Assembly: GCF_900114915.1 (NCBI RefSeq)
Contig: NZ_FOUS01000001.1
Coordinates: forward strand, 186,001-250,000
Source: Bradyrhizobium sp. Rc3b
GTDB taxonomy: Bacteria > Pseudomonadota > Alphaproteobacteria > Rhizobiales > Xanthobacteraceae
Length of the DNA stretch: 64,000 nucleotides
Reading direction: 5' to 3'
Numbering within the stretch: position 1 is the first letter of the stretch; each line of letters starts with the position of its first letter. The notes below the pieces were generated by a model, which saw nothing but the letters and a program-made list of their open reading frames with translations, made no database searches and was not told the origin of the DNA. The position numbers and the translations under genes were made by a program. Positions 26,795 to 41,513 of this stretch are shown one piece after another.

Positions 26795-27135
26795 GTCCTG
26801 CTCTCATGAGGCGTCGCAAGCCGCCTCTGTCGCCAAAGGCCGGTCGTTGAGGTCTCATTAACCCGGTTGTTCGACACTGCCCTTGCCGTGTCCGTCCCCG
26901 GCGTTTCCTTCAAGCTCTCCCGATATTTCCGGCCGGAAAATCGGGGCAAACTGGTTGTTCAAGTGCCCGTCCTCTCTAGCAGAAGGCCGGGCCAAGACAA
27001 GAACCACGGGTCAAGGCTTCAAGGAGCCCGGTTTGGGGAACACCCGCGTGGGGCGGGTCAGGGGATTGCGCGGCAGGTTTTGGAATTTGGGGTGAGGACC
27101 GGGCTCGGGCCGGGTCTTCGACAGGAGACGGGTTG
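26795..27135. other. Divergent promoter region, D-2-hydroxyacid dehydrogenase / SH3 protein
   Basis: These 341 bases between two divergent starts contain a near-palindrome around 26919-26945 (CCGATATTTCCGG next to CCGGAAAATCGG) whose role is unknown. An AGGAG at 27123-27127 serves the SH3 gene. No small open frame or RNA gene is supported. Confidence 0.5.
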
Positions 27136-27666
27136 ATGGCGTTGGGGCGTTTTTGTTCGGTAATGGCGCTCGTTTGCACCTGGTTGAGCGCTTCGGTCGG
27201 CCCCTCGCATTCGGCCAAGGACACCACGCCCCAGACCGCCAGCGGCCTGCCGGTGCCGCGCTATGTCAGCCTCAAATCGGATCACGTGAACGTCCGTGCC
27301 GGCCCGACCAAGGACAATGACGTGGCCTGGGTCTACACCCGTTCGGGCCTGCCGGTGGAAATCACCGCCGAATTTGAGAATTGGCGCCGGGTGCGCGATT
27401 CCGAAGGCGCCGAGGGCTGGGTCTATCACTCGCTGCTGTCGGGCCGCCGCACCGCGGTCGTCACCATGAAGCACAAGGACGACCTCGCCCCGATCTACGA
27501 TCGCGCCGATCTCGACAGCGCGGTTGCAGCAAGACTCCAGGCCGGCGTCGTCACGCAGGTAAAGAAGTGCGCTGCAAACTGGTGCCGCGTCACCGGCAAC
27601 GGTTTTGACGGCTGGATCCAGCAGGAGCGCCTCTGGGGCGTGTATTCGGACGAGCAGGTCAACTGA
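27136..27666 (+). CDS. Secreted bacterial SH3-domain protein
   Basis: The 176-residue exported protein starts with a signal peptide (about residues 1-27, ending near GPSHSA). One SH3_3-type domain is clear at about residues 44-100 (VNVRAGPTKDNDVAWVY, then GAEGWVYHSLLSGRR), and a second, weaker SH3-like repeat ends in GNGFDGWIQQERLWGVY. These domains usually bind peptidoglycan or mediate envelope interactions. AGGAG lies 8 bases before the ATG at 27136; a TTG directly before the ATG is not needed. The function is unknown. Confidence 0.85.
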   Translation: MALGRFCSVMALVCTWLSASVGPSHSAKDTTPQTASGLPVPRYVSLKSDHVNVRAGPTKDNDVAWVYTRSGLPVEITAEFENWRRVRDSEGAEGWVYHSLLSGRRTAVVTMKHKDDLAPIYDRADLDSAVAARLQAGVVTQVKKCAANWCRVTGNGFDGWIQQERLWGVYSDEQVN

Positions 27667-27674
27667 CCCGAAGG

Positions 27675-27771
27675 GTCATCCCGGGGCGATGCGCAGCATC
27701 GAGGATTTCGAGATTCCCCGGTGCGCAATTGCGCGCCTGAGGTCTGGTGCTGCGCACCATCCCGGAATGAC
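27675..27771. repeat. Palindromic intergenic repeat, family C (97 bp)
   Basis: It begins GTCATCCCGGGGCG and ends ATCCCGGAATGAC, with GC-rich internal arms. A related element is at 57317-57410. It starts nine bases after the SH3 gene stop codon. Confidence 0.75.
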
Positions 27772-27785
27772 GGCCTAAAACGACA

Positions 27786-27808
27786 ATGGCCGGGACGAGC
27801 CCGGCCAT
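27786..27808. terminator. Hairpin between the convergent SH3 and irr genes
   Basis: A perfect 9-bp stem (ATGGCCGGG / CCCGGCCAT) with a 5-base loop lies 30 bases past the irr stop codon. On the minus strand it is followed by a T-rich stretch (TGTCGTTTT), so it probably terminates irr. Confidence 0.65.
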
Positions 27809-27837
27809 GACGATCGCATCAGCAATCTAGAATTAGT

Positions 27838-28329
27838 TCAGCGCTTCTTGCGCAGGCGCACGACCATGTCGATGCGCGCGATCTCGTAACCCTCCGGCAC
27901 TTCCGGCATCTTGGACAGCGCCAGATGCGGATCCTCGATGTCGACCAGCTCATGGCTGTTCTCGAGGTAGTAGTGATGGTGGGTGGTGACGTTGGTGTCG
28001 AAATAGGTCTTGGTGCCGTCGACGCTGACCTGGCGGAGCAGGCCGGCATCGGTGAGCTGGTTCAGCGTGTTGTAGACCGTCGCCAGCGACACCGGAACCT
28101 TGGCGAGCGTCGCTTCCTCGTAGAGCATTTCAGCCGTGAGGTGGCGAGCACCTTTGCCGAACAACAGCCAGCCCAGTGCCATGCGCTGACGCGTCGGACG
28201 GAGCCCGGCGGACTGGAGCATTTCGTTGACGTCGTGCCAGGGGCAGCCGGTGAGAGCCGGCTGGCGGCCGGACAGCAGGGCCGCGGAGTGGACGTCGTCG
28301 TCGTGATGGGGCGCAGTATTCTCGCTCAT
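27838..28329 (-). CDS. irr: Iron response regulator Irr
   Basis: This Fur-family protein of 163 residues integrates heme synthesis with iron supply in Rhizobiales. The heme regulatory motif GCPWHDV has Cys29-Pro30, and the second heme site is His117-His118-His119. Both agree exactly with Bradyrhizobium japonicum Irr when translation starts at the ATG at 28329; that is why this start was preferred over one 27 bases upstream. Irr acts when iron is low, and heme binding triggers its degradation. A Fur/Mur site lies upstream, and the Mur homologue is encoded at 58185-58640. It is divergent from fabA. Confidence 0.97.
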   Translation of the reverse strand: MSENTAPHHDDDVHSAALLSGRQPALTGCPWHDVNEMLQSAGLRPTRQRMALGWLLFGKGARHLTAEMLYEEATLAKVPVSLATVYNTLNQLTDAGLLRQVSVDGTKTYFDTNVTTHHHYYLENSHELVDIEDPHLALSKMPEVPEGYEIARIDMVVRLRKKR

Positions 28330-28680
28330 TTCCAGATTTCGGGCACGCGTGAACAATATCTCTCAGCAATATAAGAACAGAAAGATGCAGATGCAAGTTT
28401 CTCGCAACTAGAGAGGTTCTAATAAGGCTTGGAACCGGGCCGGTATCGCGTCATTTTACCTTCATGGATGCACTTTGCTACCCGAAATGGCCTGTGTTAG
28501 AGAGCGCGCGGTTCCGCTTAGCCGATTTTGGCGCAGCCGGGCACGAGGCCCGGTCCGCAGTCCATCCGGGGCATGCGGACGCAGCGCCTGACAGTGGCAA
28601 TTGGCGTTGCTCTCCGACCGAGACGGGGCCCATTTTCGCCAAAAAGCGCCGCTCAATCGGAATTCAAACAGAGGCTCTGC
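28330..28680. other. Divergent region between irr and fabA
   Basis: These 351 bases hold the irr promoter with its Fur/Mur site (28384-28407) and the fabA promoter and leader. Frames running upstream of fabA through 28528-28680 are open but lack family resemblance, so no gene is called there. Confidence 0.6.
28384..28407 (-). promoter_or_regulatory. Fur/Mur direct-repeat site in the irr promoter
   Basis: On the minus strand this 24-base site reads as imperfect hexamer direct repeats TTGCGA, TTGCAT and CTGCAT with short spacers. It matches the atypical Fur/Mur binding site described for the B. japonicum irr promoter as I remember it. It lies 55-78 bases upstream of the irr start codon, so manganese-loaded Mur should repress irr. 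Confidence 0.75.
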
Positions 28681-29202
28681 ATGCTGAACAGGCGCAACGG
28701 TTACGAATACGAAGATCTGCTGGCCTGTGGCCGCGGCGAGATGTTCGGCCCGGGCAATGCCCAGCTGCCGTTGCCGCCGATGCTGATGTTCGACCGCATC
28801 ACTGACATCAACGACAATGGCGGCGAGTTCGGCAAGGGGCTGGTGCGCGCCGAGCTCGACGTGAAGCCCGACCTCTGGTTCTTCGGCTGCCACTTCAAGA
28901 ACGATCCGGTGATGCCCGGCTGCCTCGGCCTCGACGCGCTTTGGCAAATGGTCGGCTTTTACCTGGGTTGGACCGGGGGTGAAGGTCGTGGTCGCGCGCT
29001 TGGCCTGAACGAGCTGAAGTTCAGCGGCCAGGTGCTGCCCGAGGCCCGCAAGGTTGTGTACAACGTCGATATCAAACGCGTGATGCGTTCAAAGCTGGTG
29101 CTCGGTATCGCCGACGGGTGGCTTTCGGTCGATGACCAGATTATTTATCGCGCCAAGGACTTGAAGGTCGGCCTGTTCAAGCAGGGCACGAGCCTGGGCT
29201 GA
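28681..29202 (+). CDS. fabA: 3-hydroxydecanoyl-ACP dehydratase/isomerase
   Basis: The 173-residue hot-dog enzyme makes trans-2-decenoyl-ACP and isomerises it to cis-3-decenoyl-ACP, the branch point to unsaturated fatty acids. The active-site residues are His71 in [12 protein letters not shown] and Asp85 in [10 protein letters not shown]. The ATG at 28681 ([14 protein letters not shown]) gives family length. It is followed by fabB and fabI in the same direction, the classical FabA/FabB system. Confidence 0.97.
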   Translation: MLNRRNGYEYEDLLACGRGEMFGPGNAQLPLPPMLMFDRITDINDNGGEFGKGLVRAELDVKPDLWFFGCHFKNDPVMPGCLGLDALWQMVGFYLGWTGGEGRGRALGLNELKFSGQVLPEARKVVYNVDIKRVMRSKLVLGIADGWLSVDDQIIYRAKDLKVGLFKQGTSLG

Positions 29203-29241
29203 GCGCATCACCAAGACAACAACGATTGAGGCGAGGCTGTC

Positions 29242-30465
29242 ATGAGGCGGGTTGTGGTCACCGGGATGGGCATCGTCTCGTCGATCGGAAACAACACCCA
29301 GGAAGTGCTTGCGAGCCTTCACGAGGCGAAGTCGGGCATTTCGCGGGCTGAGAAATATGCCGAGCTCGGCTTCCGTTCGCAGGTAGCGGGCGCGCCGTCG
29401 CTCGATCCCGCGACGGTGGTCGACCGCCGCGCGATGCGTTTCCTCGGCCAGGGCGCGGCGTGGAATCACGTCGCGATGGAGCAGGCGATCCAGGACTCCG
29501 GTCTGTCGCCTGACGAAGTCTCCAACATCCGCACCGGCATCATCATGGGCTCCGGCGGCCCCTCCGCCCGCACCATCGTCGAATCCGCCGACATCACCCG
29601 CACCAAGGGACCGAAGCGCGTCGGACCTTTCGCAGTGCCGAAGGCGATGTCGTCCACGGCCTCCGCGACGCTTGCGACCTGGTTCAAGATCAAGGGCGTG
29701 AACTATTCGATCTCGTCGGCCTGCGCGACGTCGAACCATTGCGTCGGCAATGCCTATGAGACGATCCAGATCGGCAAGCAGGACGTCATCTTCGCCGGCG
29801 GCTGCGAGGAGCTGGACTGGTCGCTCTCCGTGCTGTTCGACGCCATGGGCGCGATGTCCTCGAAATACAACGACACGCCCGCCACCGCCTCGCGGCCCTA
29901 CGACGTCAACCGCGACGGCTTCGTCATCGCCGGCGGTGCCGGCGTGCTGGTGCTGGAAGAGCTCGAACATGCCAAGGCGCGCGGCGCCCGCATCTACGGC
30001 GAGATCGTCGGCTACGGCGCGACCTCGGACGGCTACGACATGGTCGCGCCCTCGGGCGAAGGCGCCGAGCGCTGCATGCGCATGGCGATGTCGACGGTGA
30101 AGACCAAGGTCGACTACATCAATCCGCACGCGACCTCGACGCCGGCCGGCGATCCGCCGGAGATCGATGCGCTCCGCCGCGTGTTCGGAAGTGGCGAGAA
30201 GTGCCCGCCGATCTCGGCGACCAAGGCGCTGACCGGCCACTCGCTGGGCGCCACCGGCGTGCAGGAGGCGATCTACTCGCTGCTGATGATGAATAACGGC
30301 TTCATCTGCGAGAGCGCACATATCCAGGAGCTCGATCCCGTGTTCGCCGACATGCCGATCGTGCGCAAGCGCATCGACAACGCCAAGATCGGCACCGTGC
30401 TGTCGAACTCCTTCGGCTTCGGCGGCACCAATGCCACGCTGGTGTTCAGCCGGCTGGATGTGTGA
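29242..30465 (+). CDS. fabB: 3-oxoacyl-ACP synthase I
   Basis: The 407-residue condensing enzyme elongates cis-3-decenoyl-ACP. The catalytic Cys161 is in [13 protein letters not shown], with the two His in [11 protein letters not shown] and [21 protein letters not shown] precedes the ATG, and the gene starts 39 bases after fabA, consistent with an operon. The final residues [11 protein letters not shown] match the family glycine-rich end. Confidence 0.97.
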   Translation: MRRVVVTGMGIVSSIGNNTQEVLASLHEAKSGISRAEKYAELGFRSQVAGAPSLDPATVVDRRAMRFLGQGAAWNHVAMEQAIQDSGLSPDEVSNIRTGIIMGSGGPSARTIVESADITRTKGPKRVGPFAVPKAMSSTASATLATWFKIKGVNYSISSACATSNHCVGNAYETIQIGKQDVIFAGGCEELDWSLSVLFDAMGAMSSKYNDTPATASRPYDVNRDGFVIAGGAGVLVLEELEHAKARGARIYGEIVGYGATSDGYDMVAPSGEGAERCMRMAMSTVKTKVDYINPHATSTPAGDPPEIDALRRVFGSGEKCPPISATKALTGHSLGATGVQEAIYSLLMMNNGFICESAHIQELDPVFADMPIVRKRIDNAKIGTVLSNSFGFGGTNATLVFSRLDV

Positions 30466-30476
30466 TTAACGACCCT

Positions 30477-30576
30477 GTCATGCCCCGCGAAAGCGGGGCA
30501 TCCAGTACGCCGCGGCTTCTCGATCGATCATGACCGTCACTGGAATACTGGATCGCCCGCCTGCGCGGGCGATGAC
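30477..30576. repeat. Palindromic intergenic repeat, family D (100 bp)
   Basis: The ends GTCATGCCCCGCG and CGCGGGCGATGAC are imperfect inverted repeats. An internal pair, TCCAGTA (30501-30507) and TACTGGA (30546-30552), is perfect. It separates fabB from fabI and could affect read-through. Only one copy is seen in the window. Confidence 0.7.
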
Positions 30577-30597
30577 CTCAGGATAATGGGAACGACA

Positions 30598-31395
30598 ATG
30601 GAAGGTCTGATGAAAGGCAAGCGCGGTCTGATCATGGGCATCGCCAATGATCATTCGATCGCCTGGGGCATGGCGAAGACGCTGCACGCGCACGGCGCCG
30701 AGCTTGCCTTCACCTTTCAGGGCGAAGCCTTGGGCAAGCGCGTCAAGCCGCTGGCGGAGCAGCTCGGTGTCGACCTCGTGCTGCCGTGCGACGTCGAGGA
30801 CATCGCCAGCGTCGATGCGACCTTCGATGCGCTCCGTGAAAAATGGGGCAAGCTCGATTTCGTCATCCACGCGATCGGCTTTGCCGACAAGAACGAGCTG
30901 AAGGGCCGCTATGCCGACACCAGCCGCGAGAACTTTTCACGTACCATGGTGATCTCCTGCTTCTCGTTCACGGAAGTGGCGAAGCGCGCCGCCGAGCTGA
31001 TGACCGAAGGTGGCAGCATGATCACGCTGACCTTCGGCGCCTCCGAGCGCGCGATGCCGAACTACAATGTGATGGGCGTGGCCAAGGCGGCGCTGGAAGC
31101 CTCCGTGCGCTATCTCGCCTCCGATTTCGGACCGCGCGGCATCCGCGTCAACGCGATCTCCGCGGGCCCCATCCGCACGCTCGCGGGCTCTGGCATCGGC
31201 GAGGCGCGCGCGATGTTCGCCTTCATGCAGAAGCATTCGCCGCTCCGCCGCGGCGTCACGCTCGACGAGCTCGGCGGCTCGGCGCTGTACCTGCTGTCGG
31301 ATCTCTCCGGCGGCGTGACCGGCGAGATCCACTATGTCGATTCCGGCTACAACATCGTCCTGATGCCGCGGCCTGACGATTTGAAGACGGAATAG
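30598..31395 (+). CDS. fabI: Enoyl-ACP reductase (NADH)
   Basis: The 265-residue short-chain dehydrogenase-like enzyme catalyses the last step of fatty-acid elongation and is the triclosan target. The cofactor motif is GLIMGIANDHSIAWG. The catalytic Tyr-x6-Lys is in PNYNVMGVAKAALE, and SAGPIRTLAGSGI follows. The start MEGLMKGKRG at 30598 has GGGA six bases upstream; an ATG at 30586 would add four residues and is less well placed. It follows fabB after a repeat element, so it may be co-transcribed or have its own promoter. Confidence 0.95.
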   Translation: MEGLMKGKRGLIMGIANDHSIAWGMAKTLHAHGAELAFTFQGEALGKRVKPLAEQLGVDLVLPCDVEDIASVDATFDALREKWGKLDFVIHAIGFADKNELKGRYADTSRENFSRTMVISCFSFTEVAKRAAELMTEGGSMITLTFGASERAMPNYNVMGVAKAALEASVRYLASDFGPRGIRVNAISAGPIRTLAGSGIGEARAMFAFMQKHSPLRRGVTLDELGGSALYLLSDLSGGVTGEIHYVDSGYNIVLMPRPDDLKTE

Positions 31396-31405
31396 ACGAA
31401 GCTGC

Positions 31406-31503
31406 CGTAGGGTGGGCAAAGGCGCGCAAGCGACGTGCCCACGATCTCTCAGCGGTCGCCATAGATAGAAGACGTGGGCACGCTACGCTGTGCCCACCCT
31501 ACG
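31406..31503. repeat. Palindromic intergenic repeat, family E (98 bp)
   Basis: It begins CGTAGGGTGGGCAAAG and ends TGCCCACCCTACG, with a second internal pair (ACGTGCCCAC / GTGGGCACG). A second copy is at 59961-60051. It lies between convergent fabI and the glutathione transferase gene, where it can form a bidirectional hairpin. Confidence 0.82.
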
Positions 31504-31512
31504 ATAGTTCGG

Positions 31513-32109
31513 CTAACCCGCCGCGATCTTCTCCGCGCGCTGGAACGCGGGCCGAGCCATGCAGCGCGCGATATAGGCATCGAAGGCGGGGCGCGACGGC
31601 ACCATCTTGAACAGGCGCACCGCGTAATTCAGGCCCGAGCCGATCGTGATGTCGGCGGCCGAAAACTCCTCGCCGAGAATCCACGGCCCCTTGGCAAGCG
31701 CAGCCTCCAGCACGTCGAACACCTGCGTCGCGCTGCCCCAGGCGGCGGTCGAGGTCGGGATCTCGATCTTGGTGAAGATCTGGATGATGGCGGGCTCGAT
31801 GCAGCCCGGCGAGAAGAACAGCCATTGCAGATAGCGGGCGCGGCGCGGATCGGTTACGGCAGGCGCAAGCTTCGTCTCGGGATAGCGGTCGGCAATGTAG
31901 GCGCAGATTGCGGCGGCTTCGCCGAGCGCGGCGTCGCCGTCGCTGAGCGCGGGAACCTTGCCCATCGGATTGATCTTCAGATAGTCCGGTGCCTTCTGGG
32001 CGCCGGTCGAGATGTCAGTCAGCACGCGTTCATAGGCGAGGCCGCTCTCTTCCATCAGCCAGAGCGTCGTGAACGAACGCGAGCGGGGTGACCAATAGAG
32101 CTTGATCAT
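31513..32109 (-). CDS. Glutathione S-transferase family protein
   Basis: The 198-residue protein has an N-terminal thioredoxin-like GST domain (MIKLYWSPRSRSFTTLWLMEE, NPMGKVPALSDGD, ALGEAAAICAYIADRYPE) and an all-helical C-terminal domain. The NPMGKVPAL segment with the cis-Pro and the GEAAAI (SNAIL-like) motif bind glutathione. The serine-rich start suggests a beta- or zeta-like bacterial class. The substrate is unknown. It is monocistronic. Confidence 0.9.
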   Translation of the reverse strand: MIKLYWSPRSRSFTTLWLMEESGLAYERVLTDISTGAQKAPDYLKINPMGKVPALSDGDAALGEAAAICAYIADRYPETKLAPAVTDPRRARYLQWLFFSPGCIEPAIIQIFTKIEIPTSTAAWGSATQVFDVLEAALAKGPWILGEEFSAADITIGSGLNYAVRLFKMVPSRPAFDAYIARCMARPAFQRAEKIAAG

Positions 32110-32243
32110 GGCGCGGAACCTTCCATCTGCGTGAGGCGGGCGAGGCTATTCATCGCGTGTCTGCTTCGAAATCGCAACGCACTACGGTTGGTCTGATGCA
32201 GCGTTCGGTGGTCAACATCTTGGTCGACGCGAATGAGTGCGTG

Positions 32244-33083
32244 TCAGTCTTGCTTCAGATAGCCGGGAAGCCCCCGATCGAGCCTGTCGGTGATGAGCGC
32301 CCGCGTTCTCTCGCGCAGGATCGCGCTGCTCGAAGCGGTCGCGGGCGGGTTGGGGAACTGGTCATTGTCGAGCTTGTTAAGCGGGTCTTCGGTCAGTCGC
32401 ATACTTGCGGCGAAGTTCGCGCCGAAATTTACAAAGGGGCGCTTGATCTCCTCGTAGCTCCGGCCGTCGATCAGGTTGATCGAGATGTTCGCGAACAAAT
32501 GCGAATGCCGGATCAGATTTCCGAGCCCTTGATTGAATGTGCCGATGCCGTTCAACATCATGCGGCTGCCCGGCAATTCTCCCTTGTACGTCGTCGCAAC
32601 CAGATAGCGATCGCAGCTCACGTTCGGCGTGATGCCACGCACGATCGCTGGCAGGCGTTCGTTGGGATCGGGAATGAATCGCGATTTCGGATGATAGAAC
32701 GGTTCGAAGGCACCCTTGGGGTAGGCGATCCTGCGAACACCGGGATCGCCGCCTGTTGCCGCTTTCACGCGCGCAAATACGAGATCGTCGAGACCCCAGT
32801 CGATAGGAACTTCGGCCTCCTCGTTCTCGAAGATGGTCAGCCCGAATTTCTGGACGGAGTAGCGCTCCCCGATCACGGAGATTACGCCGAGCTTGCAGGG
32901 GCCGACGTCCACCGCTTGCGGCTTGTTCGCTGCCGGCTGCTTGGACTTCGGCGCAGCCTTTTTCGCAACAGGCTTGGCTGTTGCCGGGGGTGTGGCAGTT
33001 GGTGGAGCGGAGGGAGATTGGGCCCATCCGGTCGATGCACAAAGCGACGCGAACAGGGCGGCGACGGCGAGATTGCGTAACAT
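32244..33083 (-). CDS. Exported protein of unknown function
   Basis: I do not recognise this 279-residue protein. It starts with a clear signal peptide (MLRNLAVAALFASLCASTGWA, cleavage after about residue 21). A low-complexity Pro/Ala/Lys linker (about residues 22-60, with KPVAKKAAPKSKQP) follows, and then a globular region with two Cys (GPCKLG and NVSCDRY) that may form a disulfide. The ATG at 33083 was chosen because of the signal peptide; the frame runs further upstream into the GNAT gene. The periplasm is the likely location. Codon use resembles its neighbours. Confidence 0.75.
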   Translation of the reverse strand: MLRNLAVAALFASLCASTGWAQSPSAPPTATPPATAKPVAKKAAPKSKQPAANKPQAVDVGPCKLGVISVIGERYSVQKFGLTIFENEEAEVPIDWGLDDLVFARVKAATGGDPGVRRIAYPKGAFEPFYHPKSRFIPDPNERLPAIVRGITPNVSCDRYLVATTYKGELPGSRMMLNGIGTFNQGLGNLIRHSHLFANISINLIDGRSYEEIKRPFVNFGANFAASMRLTEDPLNKLDNDQFPNPPATASSSAILRERTRALITDRLDRGLPGYLKQD

Positions 33084-33154
33084 GAATCGGTAGCGGAAGT
33101 TGCTGAGATGTAATCCGCAAACTAGAGCGTGCGGGGCGCCTCCGCAAGCAGAAC

Positions 33155-36824
<3,670 letters not shown>

Positions 36825-36856
36825 GGTCGGCTGATCTCACCTCGGGCTCGGTGCAA

Positions 36857-36970
36857 CCTCTCCCGCTTGCGGGGGAGGTCGCGCCGAAGGCGCGGGTGGG
36901 GGCTCTCTCGTCGTTGGGAGTCTCTTTGCGGAAGCACCCCACCCCAACCCTCCCCCGCAAGCGGGAGAGG
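36857..36970. repeat. Palindromic intergenic repeat, family F, with perfect 22-bp arms
   Basis: Arms at 36857-36878 and 36949-36970 are perfect 22-base reverse complements that start CCTCTCCCGCTTGC. Each arm can also fold on itself. It lies between the convergent katG and pnp genes. Confidence 0.85.
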
Positions 36971-37000
36971 GGCGCATCTCGCCCGGAGCGGCACAAACAA

Positions 37001-37026
37001 AAAGGGCGGCCTTTCGGCCGCCCTTT
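37001..37026. terminator. Bidirectional intrinsic terminator between katG and pnp
   Basis: A perfect 11-bp stem (AAAGGGCGGCC / GGCCGCCCTTT) with a TTTC loop lies 24 bases after the pnp stop. On the minus strand it is followed by a T-rich stretch (TTTGTTTG) and on the plus strand by CGTTTTC. It ends the translation operon and probably katG too. Confidence 0.85.
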
Positions 37027-37049
37027 CGTTTTCTGCAGTGTAGGGAGGC

Positions 37050-39212
<2,163 letters not shown>

Positions 39213-39259
39213 AGATGTCTTCTTTCATGGGTTCTCGAAAGAAGGACGGCTCGAAAAAC

Positions 39260-39333
39260 AAAAACCATGCGCAAGATTGCGGGGCGCTGATCGAAGCGGG
39301 TGATCAGCGTCCTGCGATCCTGCCATGGTTTTT
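39260..39333 (-). promoter_or_regulatory. Long stem-loop in the pnp leader, probable autoregulatory site
   Basis: The outer arms AAAAACCATG (39260-39269) and CATGGTTTTT (39324-39333) are perfect over 10 bases. An inner stem, CGCTGATC / GATCAGCG (39285-39292 and 39302-39309), is perfect over 8. The structure ends 47 bases before the pnp ATG. In Escherichia coli a leader hairpin cut by RNase III mediates PNPase autocontrol; a similar role is inferred here. Confidence 0.6.
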
Positions 39334-39556
39334 AGATTTCGGATGGCGTCCATCCTTTCGGGTCATACGGGCGCCTTGCCCGTTGTGCCCAGCCGCCGGA
39401 TTGCTGCTGGACTGTCAGTCGGCACGAATGCGAACACCGAACCGCGGTCTTCGCTGATCGTGCCCCGGATGCGAATCATCAACGATCCGTCTCCGACGTG
39501 CGCGCAACCTCGATCAAAAAGCTAAAAATAAGCGCTTTCGTTCGAAACCACGTGCG

Positions 39557-39579
39557 AAAACGCGCGCCGTTGGCGCGCG
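39557..39579 (-). terminator. Intrinsic terminator after rpsO
   Basis: The 8-bp stem CGCGCGCC / GGCGCGCG with a GTT loop is followed on the minus strand by TTTTCG. It starts 9 bases after the rpsO stop and may separate rpsO from pnp transcripts. Confidence 0.75.
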
Positions 39580-39588
39580 CAAGAACTC

Positions 39589-39858
39589 TTAACGGCGAAT
39601 GTTGTGCTTCTCGAGCAGCGCCTTGTAACGCGCCTCGTCCCGCTTCTTGAGGTAGTCGAGCAGCGAGCGGCGGGTCGAAACCAGCTTCAAGAGGCCGCGA
39701 CGCGAATGGTTGTCCTTCACGTGGGTCTTGAAATGGTTGGTGAGGTTGTTGATGCGTTCCGACAGGATCGCGACCTGAACCTCGGGCGAGCCGGTGTCGC
39801 CGGCCTTGTTGGCATTCGTCTTGATGACTTCCGCTTTGCGTTCTGCGGCAATCGACAT
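39589..39858 (-). CDS. rpsO: 30S ribosomal protein S15
   Basis: This 89-residue S15 protein binds the central domain of 16S rRNA and is of standard length. Family segments include [32 protein letters not shown] and [12 protein letters not shown]. The ATG at 39858 (MSIAAERK) begins 3 bases after the truB stop; a TTG six bases earlier overlaps that stop and is less likely. The truB-rpsO-pnp order is the classical one. Confidence 0.97.
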   Translation of the reverse strand: MSIAAERKAEVIKTNANKAGDTGSPEVQVAILSERINNLTNHFKTHVKDNHSRRGLLKLVSTRRSLLDYLKKRDEARYKALLEKHNIRR

Positions 39859-39860
39859 CG

Positions 39861-40997
39861 TCAATTTCTCTCGTTGCGACCGGGGCTGGCAGTCAGGCCG
39901 GTCAGGTTGAACACACGCTTGGGGATGATTTCGCCATTGCCGACTTCAGCAAGCGCGAGAAGACGGCCTGCCACCGTGACATAGACTGTGCCGCTACAAG
40001 TGGGCGCATCCCGTCCGCGCAACAAAACGGCCTGGCCCCGATGGAGCCTTGCCGCATCAGCCCGTGTGACGGCCAGTGCCGGGATGTCGTCCAGCGCGGT
40101 CTCAACGGGCATAAGCGCGTCGGCGAGGCTACCCTCGCCGGACGCGGCTCTATCGCACAAAGCCTCCAGCCGATCCAGCGGAATCATGTCGTTTTCGCCA
40201 AATGGGCCGACCAGGGTCCGCCTGAGCGCGCAGATATGGCCGAAAGTGCCGAGAATCCGGCCCATATCGCGGGCCAGTGCCCGGACATAGGTGCCCTTGC
40301 CGCATTCGGCCTCGAATACGGCCCGATCTCTATCCGGTTGATCCACAAGGGTTAATTGATGAATCTCGACCGGGCGGGGGGCCAGCTCCACGACCTCGCC
40401 GTCGCGGGCGAGGTCGTAGGCGCGCTCGCCCTGGACCTTGATCGCGGAATAACGCGGCGGGATCTGCTCGATCACCCCGGTGAAGCGGGGCAACAGGGCC
40501 AGGATGGCCTCGCGGGTCGGACGCTGGTCGGAGGTCGCGGTCACCCGGCCCTCGATGTCGTCGGTGTCGCGCTCCTCGCCCCAGCACACCGTGAACTGGT
40601 AGCGCTTGCGGCCGTCCATGACGAAGGGAACGGTCTTGGTGGCTTCCCCGAGCGCGATCGGCAGCCCGCCCGAGGCGAGCGGATCGAGCGTGCCGGCGTG
40701 TCCGGCGCGCTTGGCGTTGAACAGGCGCTTGAGCACCGCGACCGCCTGCGTCGAGGTCATGCCGATCGGCTTGTCGAGCACGACCCAGCCATGGACGTCG
40801 CGCCGGTCGCGGCGAACCTGGTTGCCCTTCTGCTTGGCATTGGCACGCGGATCGTTGTTGACGCGGCGCGGCTCCTGATGCGGCTGGGAATTGCCGCCCA
40901 GGCCCGCAAAATTGTCGTCCGCAAAATTATTTTTCTGCACGTCGCGCTGATCGGCCTGTTCGCCGCTGATCGTGTCGTGAGCCGGGTCCATCGTCAT
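39861..40997 (-). CDS. truB: tRNA pseudouridine(55) synthase
   Basis: The 378-residue enzyme makes pseudouridine 55 in the T loop of tRNAs. The catalytic Asp is in [13 protein letters not shown], and [16 protein letters not shown] begins the core at about residue 70. The first 65 residues are a polar, disordered extension rich in Asn, Gln and Arg that is absent in Escherichia coli. The ATG overlaps the rbfA stop in ATGA, showing coupling; an in-frame ATG two codons later is an alternative. Confidence 0.96.
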   Translation of the reverse strand: MTMDPAHDTISGEQADQRDVQKNNFADDNFAGLGGNSQPHQEPRRVNNDPRANAKQKGNQVRRDRRDVHGWVVLDKPIGMTSTQAVAVLKRLFNAKRAGHAGTLDPLASGGLPIALGEATKTVPFVMDGRKRYQFTVCWGEERDTDDIEGRVTATSDQRPTREAILALLPRFTGVIEQIPPRYSAIKVQGERAYDLARDGEVVELAPRPVEIHQLTLVDQPDRDRAVFEAECGKGTYVRALARDMGRILGTFGHICALRRTLVGPFGENDMIPLDRLEALCDRAASGEGSLADALMPVETALDDIPALAVTRADAARLHRGQAVLLRGRDAPTCSGTVYVTVAGRLLALAEVGNGEIIPKRVFNLTGLTASPGRNERN

Positions 40998-41440
40998 CGT
41001 TCTTCTTCCCGATCCGTCTCCGGATCCTGTTCCAAATCCTGTTCGAGGTCCTTCTGAACCGCAGGTGTTCGCAAAAGCTTCTCGATCCGTTCCGCTTCGT
41101 CGAATCGTTCGTCGACGCGGAAACGAAGATCAGGTGCAAATTTCAGGTTAACGCGCCGCGCGACCTCGCCGCGCAGAAACTTCTTGTTGCGTTCGAGCGC
41201 AGCAATGACGACCGCGGTGTCGTGGCCACCGAGCGGCATCACATAGACTGTCGCGAGCTTCAGGTCGGGCGACATCCGCACCTCCGGCACGGTGATGATG
41301 TGACCTTCGAGATCCGCATCATGCACATTGCCTTGCGCCAGAATATCGGCCATCGCGTGGCGAACCTGCTCGCCGACGCGCAACTGACGTTGCGAGCCTC
41401 CGCCGGATGCGGAATTTTTTTTCTGATGATGGCGTGGCAT
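40994..41440 (-). CDS. rbfA: 30S ribosome-binding factor A
   Basis: This 148-residue KH-type factor matures the 5' end of 16S rRNA and aids cold growth. It shows [36 protein letters not shown] and [29 protein letters not shown]. It has a short basic N-terminus and an acidic tail ([16 protein letters not shown]). It overlaps truB by four bases and follows infB after 155 bases that hold a perfect 13-bp hairpin. Confidence 0.95.
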   Translation of the reverse strand: MPRHHQKKNSASGGGSQRQLRVGEQVRHAMADILAQGNVHDADLEGHIITVPEVRMSPDLKLATVYVMPLGGHDTAVVIAALERNKKFLRGEVARRVNLKFAPDLRFRVDERFDEAERIEKLLRTPAVQKDLEQDLEQDPETDREEER

Positions 41441-41513
41441 TCTCGAAAATCACCTCGTCATGCCCGCGTTTGGGACACGAGCATTGTCATTTGTCCTGTT
41501 GAAACGAATGCGG

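Larger units (their letters stand above)
39213..39588. other. pnp leader and rpsO-pnp intergenic region
   Basis: These 376 bases contain the rpsO terminator (39557-39579) and the pnp leader hairpin (39260-39333). A distinct pnp promoter is expected between them, but no clear hexamers were found. Confidence 0.55.

Noticed and set aside
26919..26945. CCGATATTTCCGG/CCGGAAAATCGG near-palindrome as an operator
   Set aside because: The arms differ by an insertion and there is no regulator gene next to it. It is mentioned only as part of the intergenic region.
28528..28680. N-terminal extension of fabA
   Set aside because: The frame is open, but FabA proteins start at the [14 protein letters not shown] equivalent. 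The extension has no family resemblance.
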